Positions 12,949 through 20,921 are shown, numbered from the stretch's first letter. The stretch: 32,132 nt of DNA from Anaeromyxobacter oryzisoli (GCF_022690765.1 NZ_JALCZA010000053.1:1-32132); one strand, 5' to 3'. Program-made: numbers and translations. The notes: generated from the letters alone by a model not told the origin.

Positions 12949-14847
12949 ATGCGTCCCATCCTCGAGCCGCACACGCGCGCGCCTCGCGCCTCCCTCCTCC
13001 TCGCCGGAGCCCTCGCGTTCACGGCGGCGGCCTACGCGCAGGCTCCCCGGGGCGGCTTCGTCTGGGACGACTGGCCCCTCATCGAACGGAGCGCTTCCGT
13101 CCAGGCGGGCTCGAACATCGGCGCGTTCTTCACGAAGCCATTCTGGGATCGGTCCGAGGCGGACGAGCCGACGTCCGTGTACTACCGGCCGCTCACGACG
13201 ATGACCTACTGGCTGGACCAGCAGCTCTCGGGTGGCAGCCCCGGCTGGTTTCACCTCGTCAACGTCCTCCTCCACCTGGGGTGCGTGATCCTCGTCTTCC
13301 ACCTCGCGCTGCGTGCCGGGGGATCGCCGGTCGCGGCGGGGCTGGCGGCGGCGCTCTTCGGCGCCGCCCCTCGCCTCACCGAGAGCGTGGCCTGGATCTC
13401 GGGCCGCACCGACCTCCTCGCCACGCTGTTCGCGCTGCTGGCCGTCGCGCTTCACCGCCCCGGGCGCGACGCGATGGCGCGCCGGGTGGCCGCCGCGGCC
13501 GCCATCCTCCTCGGGCTCCTGTGCAAGGAAGTGGCGCTGGCCGCGCCGGCCGGGCTCGCAGCCGCCGCCGTCGCGCGCGCGCGCCGTGAGCACCGGCCGC
13601 TCCGCAGCGTGGCTGCCGAGCTTCTCCCCTCTGCCGTGGCCGTCGCCGCCTACGGGGTGCTCCGGCTCGCCGCCATGGCGGGCGTACGGAAACTCTCCCT
13701 CGGATCGACGTTCGCGGAGCGGCTCCGCGCCGGCGCCGAGGCGCTCGGGACCTATCTCGTCATGCTCCTCGATGCCCTCCGGCCGCGGCTCCAGATCGGC
13801 GAGCTCCAGCGAGCCGACCCGACGCTCGCCGTGCTGGGCGTCGCGATCGCGATCGCGCTCGCCTCCCTGGCGGTCCGCGCCTGGCGCCGCGGCATCGCTC
13901 CCGAGATCGCCGCCGCCGTCGCCATGGCGGCCGTCTCGATCGCCCTCGTCCTCCACGTCATTCCCATCCGCGTGAACGTAGTCGCCGCCGACCGCTTCCT
14001 CTACCTCCCCATCGCGGCGCTCGCGGTTGCGGCCGCGGGCGCGGCCCGAGCGTGGGCGCCCGCCACTCGTCGCAGGGCCGCGGTGACGGCGCTCCTCGTC
14101 GCCCCCGTCTTCGCCGCGGCGACCTGGCTCCGGGTGCAGGACTGGGTGGACGAGGAGCGGCTCTGGCGCGAGGCGGTGCGGACGACCTCGCCGTCGAACG
14201 TTCTCCCCGGCTTGGAACTCGGGAACGTGCTGTTCCGGGCTAGGCGCTACGAGCAGGCGCTCCCCGTTTACGAGCAGGCGTACGCTCACGCCACCCAGGT
14301 GGGCTTTCGAAGCGCCGCCCTCGGAAGCCTCGCGAACACGCTGTCGGAGCTGGGGCAGTACGACCGCGCGCGCGCCCTGATGCGGGAGCTCGTCGCCACG
14401 GAGCCGCGCGTCGCGCTGGACTGGTACAACCTCGGGTTGATCGAGGCGCGGCGCCTCGACTTCGACGCCGCCGACCGCGAGCTGCGCGAGGCGGTCCGGC
14501 TCTATCCCGAGTACCAGGAAGCGGCGAACGCGCTCGCTCGCCTTCCGAAGCTGCGCGCCGAAGCGGCGGCCCTCCCATCCGAGCGCCCGGAGGACTCGAC
14601 GCCACTCCGCTCGCGCCGGGCGCGCTTCTTCGCGAGTCTGGGGCGGGATCTCGACGCCGCACGGATCCACGCCGCGGTCGCGGCCGCGCCGGACGCCACG
14701 CGCGACGAAGTTCTCGAGGCCGCCCACTTTCTGGTCCGACGAGGGCGCGACCCGCAAGCGGCGAAGAAGGCGCTCTCGCGAGCGCAGGCGCTGGGTGCCG
14801 ATCCGGCCGCGCTCAGGGCGCTGATCGACTCCGGCGGGTCACCCTGA
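12949..14847 (+). CDS. GT-C membrane glycosyltransferase, TMTC-like, with C-terminal TPRs
   Basis: The 632-residue protein starts with a TM helix (SLLLAGALAFTAAAYAQ), then the acidic GT-C motif FVWDDWPLI (D40, D41) on the first periplasmic loop, then YYRPLTTMTYWLDQQL and HLVNVLLHLG. The segment TESVAWISGRTDLLATLF is characteristic of TMTC-type (GT105-like) proteins. About eight further hydrophobic helices reach residue 390. Residues about 420-530 hold TPR units (LELGNVLFRARRYEQALPVYEQA; DWYNLGLIEARRLDFDAAD). Such enzymes transfer a sugar from a polyprenyl phosphate to protein on the outer face of the membrane. ATG 12949 follows an AGGAAAG ribosome site; the frame is open upstream but antisense to the activator. 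It converges with the arabinose-donor genes, 3 bp from the last. Substrate and donor are inferred only. Confidence 0.82.
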   Translation: MRPILEPHTRAPRASLLLAGALAFTAAAYAQAPRGGFVWDDWPLIERSASVQAGSNIGAFFTKPFWDRSEADEPTSVYYRPLTTMTYWLDQQLSGGSPGWFHLVNVLLHLGCVILVFHLALRAGGSPVAAGLAAALFGAAPRLTESVAWISGRTDLLATLFALLAVALHRPGRDAMARRVAAAAAILLGLLCKEVALAAPAGLAAAAVARARREHRPLRSVAAELLPSAVAVAAYGVLRLAAMAGVRKLSLGSTFAERLRAGAEALGTYLVMLLDALRPRLQIGELQRADPTLAVLGVAIAIALASLAVRAWRRGIAPEIAAAVAMAAVSIALVLHVIPIRVNVVAADRFLYLPIAALAVAAAGAARAWAPATRRRAAVTALLVAPVFAAATWLRVQDWVDEERLWREAVRTTSPSNVLPGLELGNVLFRARRYEQALPVYEQAYAHATQVGFRSAALGSLANTLSELGQYDRARALMRELVATEPRVALDWYNLGLIEARRLDFDAADRELREAVRLYPEYQEAANALARLPKLRAEAAALPSERPEDSTPLRSRRARFFASLGRDLDAARIHAAVAAAPDATRDEVLEAAHFLVRRGRDPQAAKKALSRAQALGADPAALRALIDSGGSP

Positions 14848-14850
14848 CCG

Positions 14851-15630
14851 TCAGAGCCGCAGCTTGATGAGCAGCCAGCGCGGCAGCGCCCGGACCGCGA
14901 GCATGATGAGCCGCCAGTAGCCCGGCGCGTAGACCACGTCGCGGCCCCGCTCGGCCGCCCGGAGGATCACCCCCGCCACCGCGTCGGGGCTCGCCCAGAG
15001 CGGCCCCTTGGCCAGGTGGGCCGTCATCGGCGAGTCCACGAAGCCCGGCTTCACCGTGACCACCCGGATCCCGCGCCCGGACATCCGGCAGCGCAACCCC
15101 TCCAGGAACGCGCTGAAGCCCGCCTTCGCGGCGCCGTACTGGTAGTTCGAGCCGCGGACGCGGTCCCCGGCGACGGAGGAGATCCCGACGAGCGTCCCCG
15201 AGCCCTGTGCCGCGAGCCGAAGCGCGGCGGCCTGTGCGAGGAGGGCGGCGCCGACCATGTTCGTGACGAGCACGCGCTCGGCGAGCGCGGGGTCCCGCTC
15301 GCAGTCCTCCGGGGCGGCGAGCACCCCCTGGGCGATCAGGACGACGTCCACCGTCCCGAGCGCAGCGAAGGCGCGGTCCAGGAGCGCGGCGTGTCCTCCG
15401 ACGAGATCGAGGTCCGCCTGCAGCAGGTCGGCGATCTTCGCGCCGCGGACCCGCGCGTCGTCTCCGACGTGGCGCAGCTTCTCCGGATCGCGCGCGACGA
15501 GCATGACCTCGCCCCCCGCGCTGGCGACGCGGCGAACGACCGCCTGGGCCATCGCCGAGCTGGCGCCGAACACGAGCCAGCGGCCGGACGCCGCGATCGA
15601 GCCTGAGGACGAACCGTGAAGATCACTCAC
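14851..15630 (-). CDS. SDR-family reductase, DprE2-like (polyprenylphosphoryl-2-keto-ribose reductase)
   Basis: The 259-residue short-chain dehydrogenase has the nucleotide-binding loop LVFGASSAMAQA (residues about 20-30), an acidic/basic second-strand end (VARDPEKL), serine in GISSVAG (about 149-155) and the catalytic Y165-x3-K169 in YQYGAAKAGFSAFLEGL. The C-terminal hydrophobic region RLIMLAVRALPRWLL suits membrane association, as in DprE2 proteins. In mycobacteria DprE2 reduces the 2-keto intermediate to decaprenylphosphoryl-D-arabinose with NADH. Here the gene overlaps the DprE1-like gene by 8 bp, the usual pairing. The start is GTG 15628-15630. SDRs are numerous, so the specific role rests on the neighbours. 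Confidence 0.8.
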   Translation of the reverse strand: MSDLHGSSSGSIAASGRWLVFGASSAMAQAVVRRVASAGGEVMLVARDPEKLRHVGDDARVRGAKIADLLQADLDLVGGHAALLDRAFAALGTVDVVLIAQGVLAAPEDCERDPALAERVLVTNMVGAALLAQAAALRLAAQGSGTLVGISSVAGDRVRGSNYQYGAAKAGFSAFLEGLRCRMSGRGIRVVTVKPGFVDSPMTAHLAKGPLWASPDAVAGVILRAAERGRDVVYAPGYWRLIMLAVRALPRWLLIKLRL

Positions 15631-16924
15631 CGGGGTTCACGCGCCTCCAGAGCGACGAGGAGAAGGCCGGGTCCAGCTGCGCCCGGAACGCGGGCAGCTC
15701 CCGCCGGTGCTGGGTCTGGAACTGGTCCGCGGGCATGAGCGCGTCCTTCGCCGGGTAGATGCGCCCGCCGTGCTCGCGCACCGCCGCGTGGAGCCGCTCG
15801 AAGAGGCGGAGGGTACGGGAGCCGCGGTTCGGAAAGTCGAGCGCGACCGTCGAGCCCTCGCGCGGAAAGGAGAGGAGCCCGGGCGAGGTCGCCTCGCCGA
15901 AGTTCTTCAGCACCGCGAGGAAGGAGCCCTCACCCGCGGCCGCGACCGTCGAGAGGATCTCGCGGAGGCCCGGCTCGGCGGCCCCAGGAGGGAGCTGACA
16001 CTGGAACTGGAAGAACCCGGCTCGGCCGTAGATCCGGTTCCAGCGATCCACCCCGTCCAGCGGAAAGAAGAAGGGATCCCGAGGGACCCGCCTCGTCCCC
16101 CCGGAGAGGCGGTGGCGCAGGTAATACGCAGCGTTGAACGCCCTCACCGTGAACCCGTTGAGCGGCGACACGGGCAGCTCGAACGGGACGGCCAGCCGGC
16201 GGGACGAGCGCGGCGGCGGCGGGATCTCCTGGGCGGGATTTCCGCGGTGGAGGATGCCGCGACCGAGGTGCCGCCCGCGCGCCAGGCAGTCGATCCACGC
16301 CACCGTGTACTCGAACCGCGCGTCGGACTCGAGCGAGAGGTCGAAGAACTCGCGCAGGTCCCGGATGGCGAGCGTCTCGGCGTCCACCCGCGGCGAGGGC
16401 TGGCGCCGGAGCCGGATCGTCGCGCTGACGATGACGCCGGTCAGGCCGAGCCCGCCGACGGTGGCCGCGAAGAGCGGCGCGTGAGACGCGCGCGAGCAGA
16501 CGATCCGCTCGCCGGTCGAGCGCAGCAGCTCGAGCTCCTCGACGTGCGCTCCGAAGGTCCCCGCACGATGGTGGTTCTTCCCGTGGACGTCGTTCGCGAT
16601 CGCGCCGCCCACCGTGACGAGCTTCGTCCCGGGTACGACGGGCAGCCCGAATCCGAGGGGCTCGACGAGCTTCAGGATCTCGGAGAGCGTCACGCCCGCC
16701 TCGCACGTGAGGAGCGCGCGGTCCTCGTCGAGCGCGATGAAGCGGTCGAGGCTCCGCGTCCGGATCAGCACGCCGCCGTCGTTGAGGCACTCGTCGCCGT
16801 AGCTCCGCCCGAGCCCGTGCGGCAGGAATGGGCCGGCACCAGCGAAGGGCGCATCGGTCCGCCAGTGAAGCGGCACGATCCGGGCGGTCGTACGAGGGAA
16901 GCGTCCCCAGGATTCGAGCGTCAC
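15623..16924 (-). CDS. FAD-dependent oxidase, DprE1-like (polyprenylphosphoryl-ribose 2-epimerase subunit)
   Basis: The 433-residue protein belongs to the vanillyl-alcohol-oxidase fold. The FAD-binding part has HGLGRSYGDECLNDGG (about 36-51), PVVPGTKLVTVGGAIANDVHG (about 95-115) and KNHHRAGTFGAHVEEL, matching M. tuberculosis DprE1, whose KNHH region includes an essential histidine. The substrate domain ends with the lysine of YPAKD (K393), equivalent to the catalytic lysine near K418 there. DprE1 oxidises the 2-OH of polyprenylphosphoryl-ribose. At the position of the cysteine attacked by benzothiazinones (C387 in M. tuberculosis), this protein has alanine (A361 in STVALDFP). GTG 16922-16924 lies 3 bp after the UbiA gene. 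Confidence 0.87.
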   Translation of the reverse strand: MTLESWGRFPRTTARIVPLHWRTDAPFAGAGPFLPHGLGRSYGDECLNDGGVLIRTRSLDRFIALDEDRALLTCEAGVTLSEILKLVEPLGFGLPVVPGTKLVTVGGAIANDVHGKNHHRAGTFGAHVEELELLRSTGERIVCSRASHAPLFAATVGGLGLTGVIVSATIRLRRQPSPRVDAETLAIRDLREFFDLSLESDARFEYTVAWIDCLARGRHLGRGILHRGNPAQEIPPPPRSSRRLAVPFELPVSPLNGFTVRAFNAAYYLRHRLSGGTRRVPRDPFFFPLDGVDRWNRIYGRAGFFQFQCQLPPGAAEPGLREILSTVAAAGEGSFLAVLKNFGEATSPGLLSFPREGSTVALDFPNRGSRTLRLFERLHAAVREHGGRIYPAKDALMPADQFQTQHRRELPAFRAQLDPAFSSSLWRRVNPGE

Positions 16925-16927
16925 GAC

Positions 16928-17851
16928 TCAGAGCCCCTTGTAGAGCACGCCGCTCGCGGCGGCCGCCACCACGAGGCTCTCCACGTCCCGAAGTGCGAAC
17001 AGGACGGGATCATCGTCCATCTCCCCCCGGACGGCGAGCAACCACAGGCGCGCGAGCCAGTACAGGAAGATCGGACAGAGGAGCCACAGCCAGCGCGGAT
17101 GGGAGTAGAGCCGAACGACCGCCTCGCTCGAGAGGTACAGCGCGAGCACGAGCACCGACACGAACGCCGCGGCGACCCCCATCGCGGTCAGCAAGGTCCG
17201 CTCCTCGACCTGGTAACCCCGACCGACCGGCGCCTCGGTGGACCGCGCGAGCTCCGCCGTGCGCTTCAGCAGCGCCAGGGAGAGGAACGCGAACATCGAG
17301 AACGAGGCGAGCCACTCGGAAACCGGCGTACCGGTGGCCTCCCCGCCCGCGAACAGTCGAGCCGTGTACAGGCCCGCGAGCAGCAGCACGTCGAGCATCG
17401 GGCGCCGCTTCAGGCCGAACGAGTACGCGAGTGTCGCCGCGACATAGCCGGCCAGGATGACGCGAAAGCCGGACGGGAGCCGCGAGGAGAGGGCCGCGGC
17501 GGCCGCGAAGAGCAGCGGAACGAGCCCGACCGCGACCGGGGCCGGGAGCGTCCCCGCGGCGATGGGCCGGGCCCGCTTGCGCGGGTGAGCCCGGTCCGCC
17601 CCGACGTCGCGGAGATCGTTCACGACGTACCCGGCCGAGGCCGCGGCGCCGAAGGCGAGGAACGCGAGGGTGGCCCGGGCGATCGAGTCGGCGTCCTTGA
17701 ACCGGTGCGCGGCCACGACCGGCGCGAAGACCAGCAGGTTCTTCGCCCATTGGTGAAGGCGCAGGACCTGGATCACCGAGCCCAGCCGCGCGGCGAGGGA
17801 GGCCGGAGCCGTCCCGGGGGCGGGCGACGGCTCTGACGTGGGGAAGAGCAT
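16928..17851 (-). CDS. UbiA-family polyprenyl-phosphate phosphoribosyltransferase (DPPR synthase-like)
   Basis: The 307-residue protein is an integral membrane prenyltransferase with about eight to nine TM helices. The first aspartate-rich motif reads NDLRDVGADRAHP (N78, D79, D82, D86) followed by RKRARPIAAG. That NDxxDxxxDRxHPxKxxRPIAxG signature is the one of decaprenyl-phosphate phosphoribosyltransferases (M. tuberculosis Rv3806c), which join PRPP to a polyprenyl phosphate. The second region YSFGLKRRPMLDVLLLAGLYTARL also fits. It is the first gene of a three-gene operon with DprE1- and DprE2-like genes. ATG at 17849-17851. A Rv3807c-like phosphatase is not adjacent. Homologues in the UbiA superfamily can use other acceptors, but the neighbours make the assignment strong. 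Confidence 0.85.
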   Translation of the reverse strand: MLFPTSEPSPAPGTAPASLAARLGSVIQVLRLHQWAKNLLVFAPVVAAHRFKDADSIARATLAFLAFGAAASAGYVVNDLRDVGADRAHPRKRARPIAAGTLPAPVAVGLVPLLFAAAAALSSRLPSGFRVILAGYVAATLAYSFGLKRRPMLDVLLLAGLYTARLFAGGEATGTPVSEWLASFSMFAFLSLALLKRTAELARSTEAPVGRGYQVEERTLLTAMGVAAAFVSVLVLALYLSSEAVVRLYSHPRWLWLLCPIFLYWLARLWLLAVRGEMDDDPVLFALRDVESLVVAAAASGVLYKGL

Positions 17852-17860
17852 CGGTCGGTC

Positions 17861-17889
17861 ACTCTAGACGACCCATCGCCGTCTGGGAA
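17861..17889 (-). promoter_or_regulatory. Possible promoter of the arabinose-donor operon
   Basis: The minus strand has TTCCCA (17884-17889), 17 bp, then TAGAGT (17861-17866), each four of six matches to sigma-70 boxes. The UbiA-like start codon is 10 bp downstream of the -10, so the leader would be very short. Weak support. Confidence 0.25.
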
Positions 17890-17954
17890 AGGCGCGCCTG
17901 CCGGGCCAAAGCGATCGACGCGAACCGGGGCCGCCGCCGCCGCCGCGGAGATCC

Positions 17955-19064
17955 CTACACCGTCCGGAGACCGATCCGGAACACAGCGCCTTTCCCCGGG
18001 ACCGACGGCTCCGCCGCGATCGTCCCGCAGAACGACTCCATGATGCCGTGGCAGACCGCGAGGCCGAGGCCGGTGCCCAGACCGGGCGGCTTCGTCGTGA
18101 AGAACGGCTCGAACACGCGGGCGAGGTCCGCCTCCGGGATCCCGGGGCCGCCGTCGGCGACCCGCACCTCGACCCGGCCCGGCGCGTGCGTCGCCTCGAC
18201 CCGGACGACGCCGCGCCCGCTCATGGCGTCCGCGGCGTTCAGGAGCAGGTTCAGGAAGACCTGCGCGAGCCGCCGCTCGTCCGCGAGCACCGGCGGCAGC
18301 GCCTCCGGGAGCGCGACCTCGACCTGGACGTGCCTGAACCGCTCCTGGACGCGCGCGAGGCGGAGCGCCGCGTCGAGGGCGGCGGCCACGCCGACGGGCA
18401 CGACCTCGAGCTGCGAGGGCCGGGCGAAGTCGAGCAGGTCGCGGACGATGGCGTCGATCCGCGCCGTCTCGGCGGAGATCCGGGCGAGGAAGTCGGCCAC
18501 CTCCGCGTCGCCGCCCGTCCCCGCCTCGAGCCGGCCGCGGGCGAGCTCGGCGTACCCGCCGATGGCGCCGAGGGGGTTCCCGATCTCGTGGGCGACGCCG
18601 GCCGCGAGCCGGCCCACGGTGGCGAGCCGCTCGGAGCGCGCGAGGGACTCGCGGGCGGCGGCGAGCGCCGCGTTGGCGCGGGTGAGCTCGTCCACCTTGG
18701 CCGAGAGCGCCCACCGCTCTTCGTCGAGCGCCGCGGCCGTCCGCTCGAAGGCGACCGCCGCCCGGCCGAGCCCCTGCGGCGCGGCGTCCCCTTCGCCGAG
18801 CACGGGCAGCCCGCGACCGCTCCCCGCGAGCCGCTCCGCCGCCGCGAGCATCCGGTCCACGGGTCGCGCCACCGCGCGCCCGAGGAGCAGCGAGCCGGTG
18901 GCGAAGATCACGGCGGCCAGGATCCCGGCGAGCGCGAGGAGCCGCGCCGGCGTCGGCCGCGCCAGGAGGGGCCCGAGGGCGGCCAGCGCGGCGACCGCGA
19001 CCGCGGCGATGGCCGCGAGCTGGGCCGCGAGGAGCACCCGGACGCTCGCGCGCGGTCGCGGCAC
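17955..19064 (-). CDS. Two-TM sensor histidine kinase (NtrB/PilS-like position)
   Basis: The 369-residue protein begins with two hydrophobic segments (about residues 8-34 and 41-62) with almost no periplasmic loop between. A HAMP-like stretch and coiled coil (about 63-140) follow. The HisKA H-box is VAHEIGNPLGAI (H159). The catalytic domain has an N-box LNLLLNAADAM, G1 VADGGPGIPEADL, F-box VFEPFFTTK and G2 GLGTGLGLAVCHGIME. The sensor has no PAS domain. The GTG at 19062-19064 is 2 bp after the pilD stop, which argues for translational coupling and fixes the start. The partner is probably the NtrC-type regulator at 11383-12753; this pair would be the functional PilS/PilR. Classical PilS has more TM segments, so the name is not assigned. 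Confidence 0.9.
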   Translation of the reverse strand: MPRPRASVRVLLAAQLAAIAAVAVAALAALGPLLARPTPARLLALAGILAAVIFATGSLLLGRAVARPVDRMLAAAERLAGSGRGLPVLGEGDAAPQGLGRAAVAFERTAAALDEERWALSAKVDELTRANAALAAARESLARSERLATVGRLAAGVAHEIGNPLGAIGGYAELARGRLEAGTGGDAEVADFLARISAETARIDAIVRDLLDFARPSQLEVVPVGVAAALDAALRLARVQERFRHVQVEVALPEALPPVLADERRLAQVFLNLLLNAADAMSGRGVVRVEATHAPGRVEVRVADGGPGIPEADLARVFEPFFTTKPPGLGTGLGLAVCHGIMESFCGTIAAEPSVPGKGAVFRIGLRTV

Positions 19065-19066
19065 GC

Positions 19067-19933
19067 TCAGCGGAACGCCCCCAGCATCGGCACGAGGCGC
19101 GCGATCCACCCGCCCGCGTAGAGCCACTCGAGGGCGGCAGCGGCGAGGAAGGGCCCGAAGGGTACCGCGTTGCGGGGCGGCACCCACTCCTCGTCGTCGG
19201 CGGGCGCCGCGCCGCCGTCCCGCGGCGCCGGCCCGGGCTGGGCCTTGCCGAGGAGGAGCAGCGCGATCCCGACGGCGGCCCCCTGGATCGAGGCGAGGAG
19301 CACCACGGGCAGGAGCGCCGCGACCCCGAGCCAGGCGCCGAGGCCCGCGAGGAGGAACACGTCCCCCCAGCCCATCGCCTCCCGGCGCAGCAGCTTCTCG
19401 CCGACGAGCGCCACGGCGGCGAACGCGACGAACCCTACCGCGGCGCCCACCGCCGACGAGCGGAGCGAGGGCGCGGCGGAGGCGCCGGCGGCGCTCGCGG
19501 CGAGGCCCAAGGCGACGAGCGGCCAGGTGAGCGCGTGCGGCAGCGTCCAGGTGTCGAGGTCGATGAAGGAGAGCGCGAGGAGCAGCGCCACCAGCGCCAG
19601 CTCGGCGAGGGCGGCGAGGGACGGGCCGTGGCGCCACGCGGCGAGGGCGCCCGCCGCCGCGCCGAGCGCCTCGACGATCGGGTAGCGGGGGGAGATGGAC
19701 CCGCGGCAGCTCCGGCAGCGCCCGCGCAGCCACAACCACGCCGCCACCGGGACGTTGTCGTACCAGGCGATACGCGCGCCGCACCGCGGGCAATGTGACG
19801 GTGGGTGGACGATCGACTCGCCGGCCGGCACGCGCGCGATGACGACGTTCAGGAAACTGCCGATCACCGCGCCGACCACCGCCGACCAGGCGATGAAGAA
19901 GGGCTCGAGGCCGGGCGGCAGGGCGAGGGCCAC
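19067..19933 (-). CDS. pilD: Prepilin leader peptidase / N-methyltransferase
   Basis: The 288-residue polytopic membrane protein cleaves the leader at the glycine of prepilins and methylates the new N-terminus. The cytoplasmic zinc site is complete: C48 and C51 (HCPRCG) and C73 and C76 (GRCRSCRG). The catalytic aspartates are in FIDLDTWTLP (D125/D127) and in the G-x-G-D motif GWGDVFLLAGLGAWLG (D191). The family's PIVEALGA also appears. A hydrophilic loop near the C-terminus (about 230-255) is an unusual Pro/Asp-rich insert. GTG 19931-19933 starts 1 bp after the pilH stop, and the kinase follows at 2 bp, so the three are one operon. Its substrates are PilA and the four minor pilins in this window. 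Confidence 0.96.
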   Translation of the reverse strand: MALALPPGLEPFFIAWSAVVGAVIGSFLNVVIARVPAGESIVHPPSHCPRCGARIAWYDNVPVAAWLWLRGRCRSCRGSISPRYPIVEALGAAAGALAAWRHGPSLAALAELALVALLLALSFIDLDTWTLPHALTWPLVALGLAASAAGASAAPSLRSSAVGAAVGFVAFAAVALVGEKLLRREAMGWGDVFLLAGLGAWLGVAALLPVVLLASIQGAAVGIALLLLGKAQPGPAPRDGGAAPADDEEWVPPRNAVPFGPFLAAAALEWLYAGGWIARLVPMLGAFR

Positions 19934-19934
19934 G

Positions 19935-20885
19935 TCAGGAGGCCCGACGCGCGGCGGCGTCCCCGGTGGCGGACTCCTCCTCGAGCCGCCGCATGAAGAA
20001 GTCCTCCAGCGTCTCGCGCTCGGGGGTGAACGCCACGAGCCGTCCGCCGGCCGCGAGCAGCGCGGACACGGCCGCGGAGGCCGCCGCCTCGTCCTCGTAG
20101 GCCACCGTGACCCGCTCGCCGTCCTCGGAGATCGGCCGCCCGCCGCCGAGCGCCTGGCGCGCGGCGCCCGGGGCCACCGCCGAGACCTCGACGCTGCGGA
20201 CCTTCGACGAGAGGAGCTCGGCGAGCCGGCCCACCTCGCGCAGCCGGCCGTGCCGGATCACCCCGACGCGATCGCAGATGGTCTCCACGTCCGGGAGGAT
20301 GTGCGTCGAGAAGAAGACGGTCTTCCCGCGTCGCTTCAGCTCGAGGATGAGGTCGCGGATCTCCTTGCGGCCGATGGGGTCGAGCCCGCTCATGGGCTCG
20401 TCGAGCACCACGAAGGCCGGATCCGCGACCAGGGCCTGGGCGATCCCGAGCCGCTGCTGCATGCCCTTCGAGTACTTGCGGAGCTGCCGGTCCGCCGCGT
20501 CGGTGAGCCCGACGAGCTCGAGGAGCTCCTCGGCCCGGCGCTTCCGCTCGGGGCGGGGCACCTCGGAGAGCTTGGCGAAGAGGTCGAGCGCCTCGCGCCC
20601 GGTGAGGAAGTCGTAGTAGCTCGGCTGCTCGGGGAGGTAGCCGATGCGCTTCTTCGACGCCTGGCTGGGGATGGGCGCGTCGAAGATGTAGGCGGCGCCG
20701 CGCGTGGGCCGGATGAGCCCCATCAGCATCTTGATGGTGGTGGTCTTCCCGGCGCCGTTCGGCCCGACGAACCCGAAGATCTCCCCCTCGTCCACGGAGA
20801 GGGTGAGGTCCTGCACGGCGTCCACCCGGCGGCGCCGGAGGCCGACCTCGAACGTCTTGGTCAGCCCCTCGGTGCGGAGGATCAT
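19935..20885 (-). CDS. pilH: ABC transporter ATP-binding protein, PilH-like
   Basis: The 316-residue ATPase has Walker A GPNGAGKTTT, Q-loop LPEQPSYYDF, the signature YSKGMQQRLGIAQ, Walker B FVVLDEPMSGLDP and the switch STHILPDVE. A C-terminal domain of about 95 residues follows, ending DDFF-like LEDFFMRRLEEE, typical of ABC-2 exporters. In M. xanthus PilG-PilH-PilI form an ABC system required for pilus assembly, between pilA and pilD. Here the ATPase is adjacent to pilD and its likely permease is 2.8 kb away on the other side of pilA. Three ATGs are possible (20883-20885, 20892-20894, 20895-20897). The first gives MILRTEGLTKTF, the family's usual start, and is consistent with a leaderless message. 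Confidence 0.9.
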   Translation of the reverse strand: MILRTEGLTKTFEVGLRRRRVDAVQDLTLSVDEGEIFGFVGPNGAGKTTTIKMLMGLIRPTRGAAYIFDAPIPSQASKKRIGYLPEQPSYYDFLTGREALDLFAKLSEVPRPERKRRAEELLELVGLTDAADRQLRKYSKGMQQRLGIAQALVADPAFVVLDEPMSGLDPIGRKEIRDLILELKRRGKTVFFSTHILPDVETICDRVGVIRHGRLREVGRLAELLSSKVRSVEVSAVAPGAARQALGGGRPISEDGERVTVAYEDEAAASAAVSALLAAGGRLVAFTPERETLEDFFMRRLEEESATGDAAARRAS

Positions 20886-20892
20886 GCGGCGC

Positions 20893-20921
20893 ATCATCCG
20901 TGCGAGGCCGGCGGGTGTCAA
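20893..20921 (-). promoter_or_regulatory. Promoter of pilH-pilD-kinase operon (perfect TTGACA)
   Basis: The minus strand has TTGACA (20916-20921), a 17-bp spacer and GATGAT (20893-20898, four of six). The predicted transcription start falls at about 20886, next to the ATG at 20883-20885. No Shine-Dalgarno is seen, so translation may start without a leader. Confidence 0.45.

Noticed and set aside
15707-17836. A 709-codon plus-strand frame opposite the DprE1- and UbiA-like genes
   Set aside because: Mirror frame of two genes with firm family motifs on the minus strand; its product has no hydrophobic segments or motifs.
19065-19793. Long N-terminal extension of the kinase frame
   Set aside because: It overlaps pilD in another frame; the GTG at 19062-19064, 2 bp after the pilD stop, is the sensible start.
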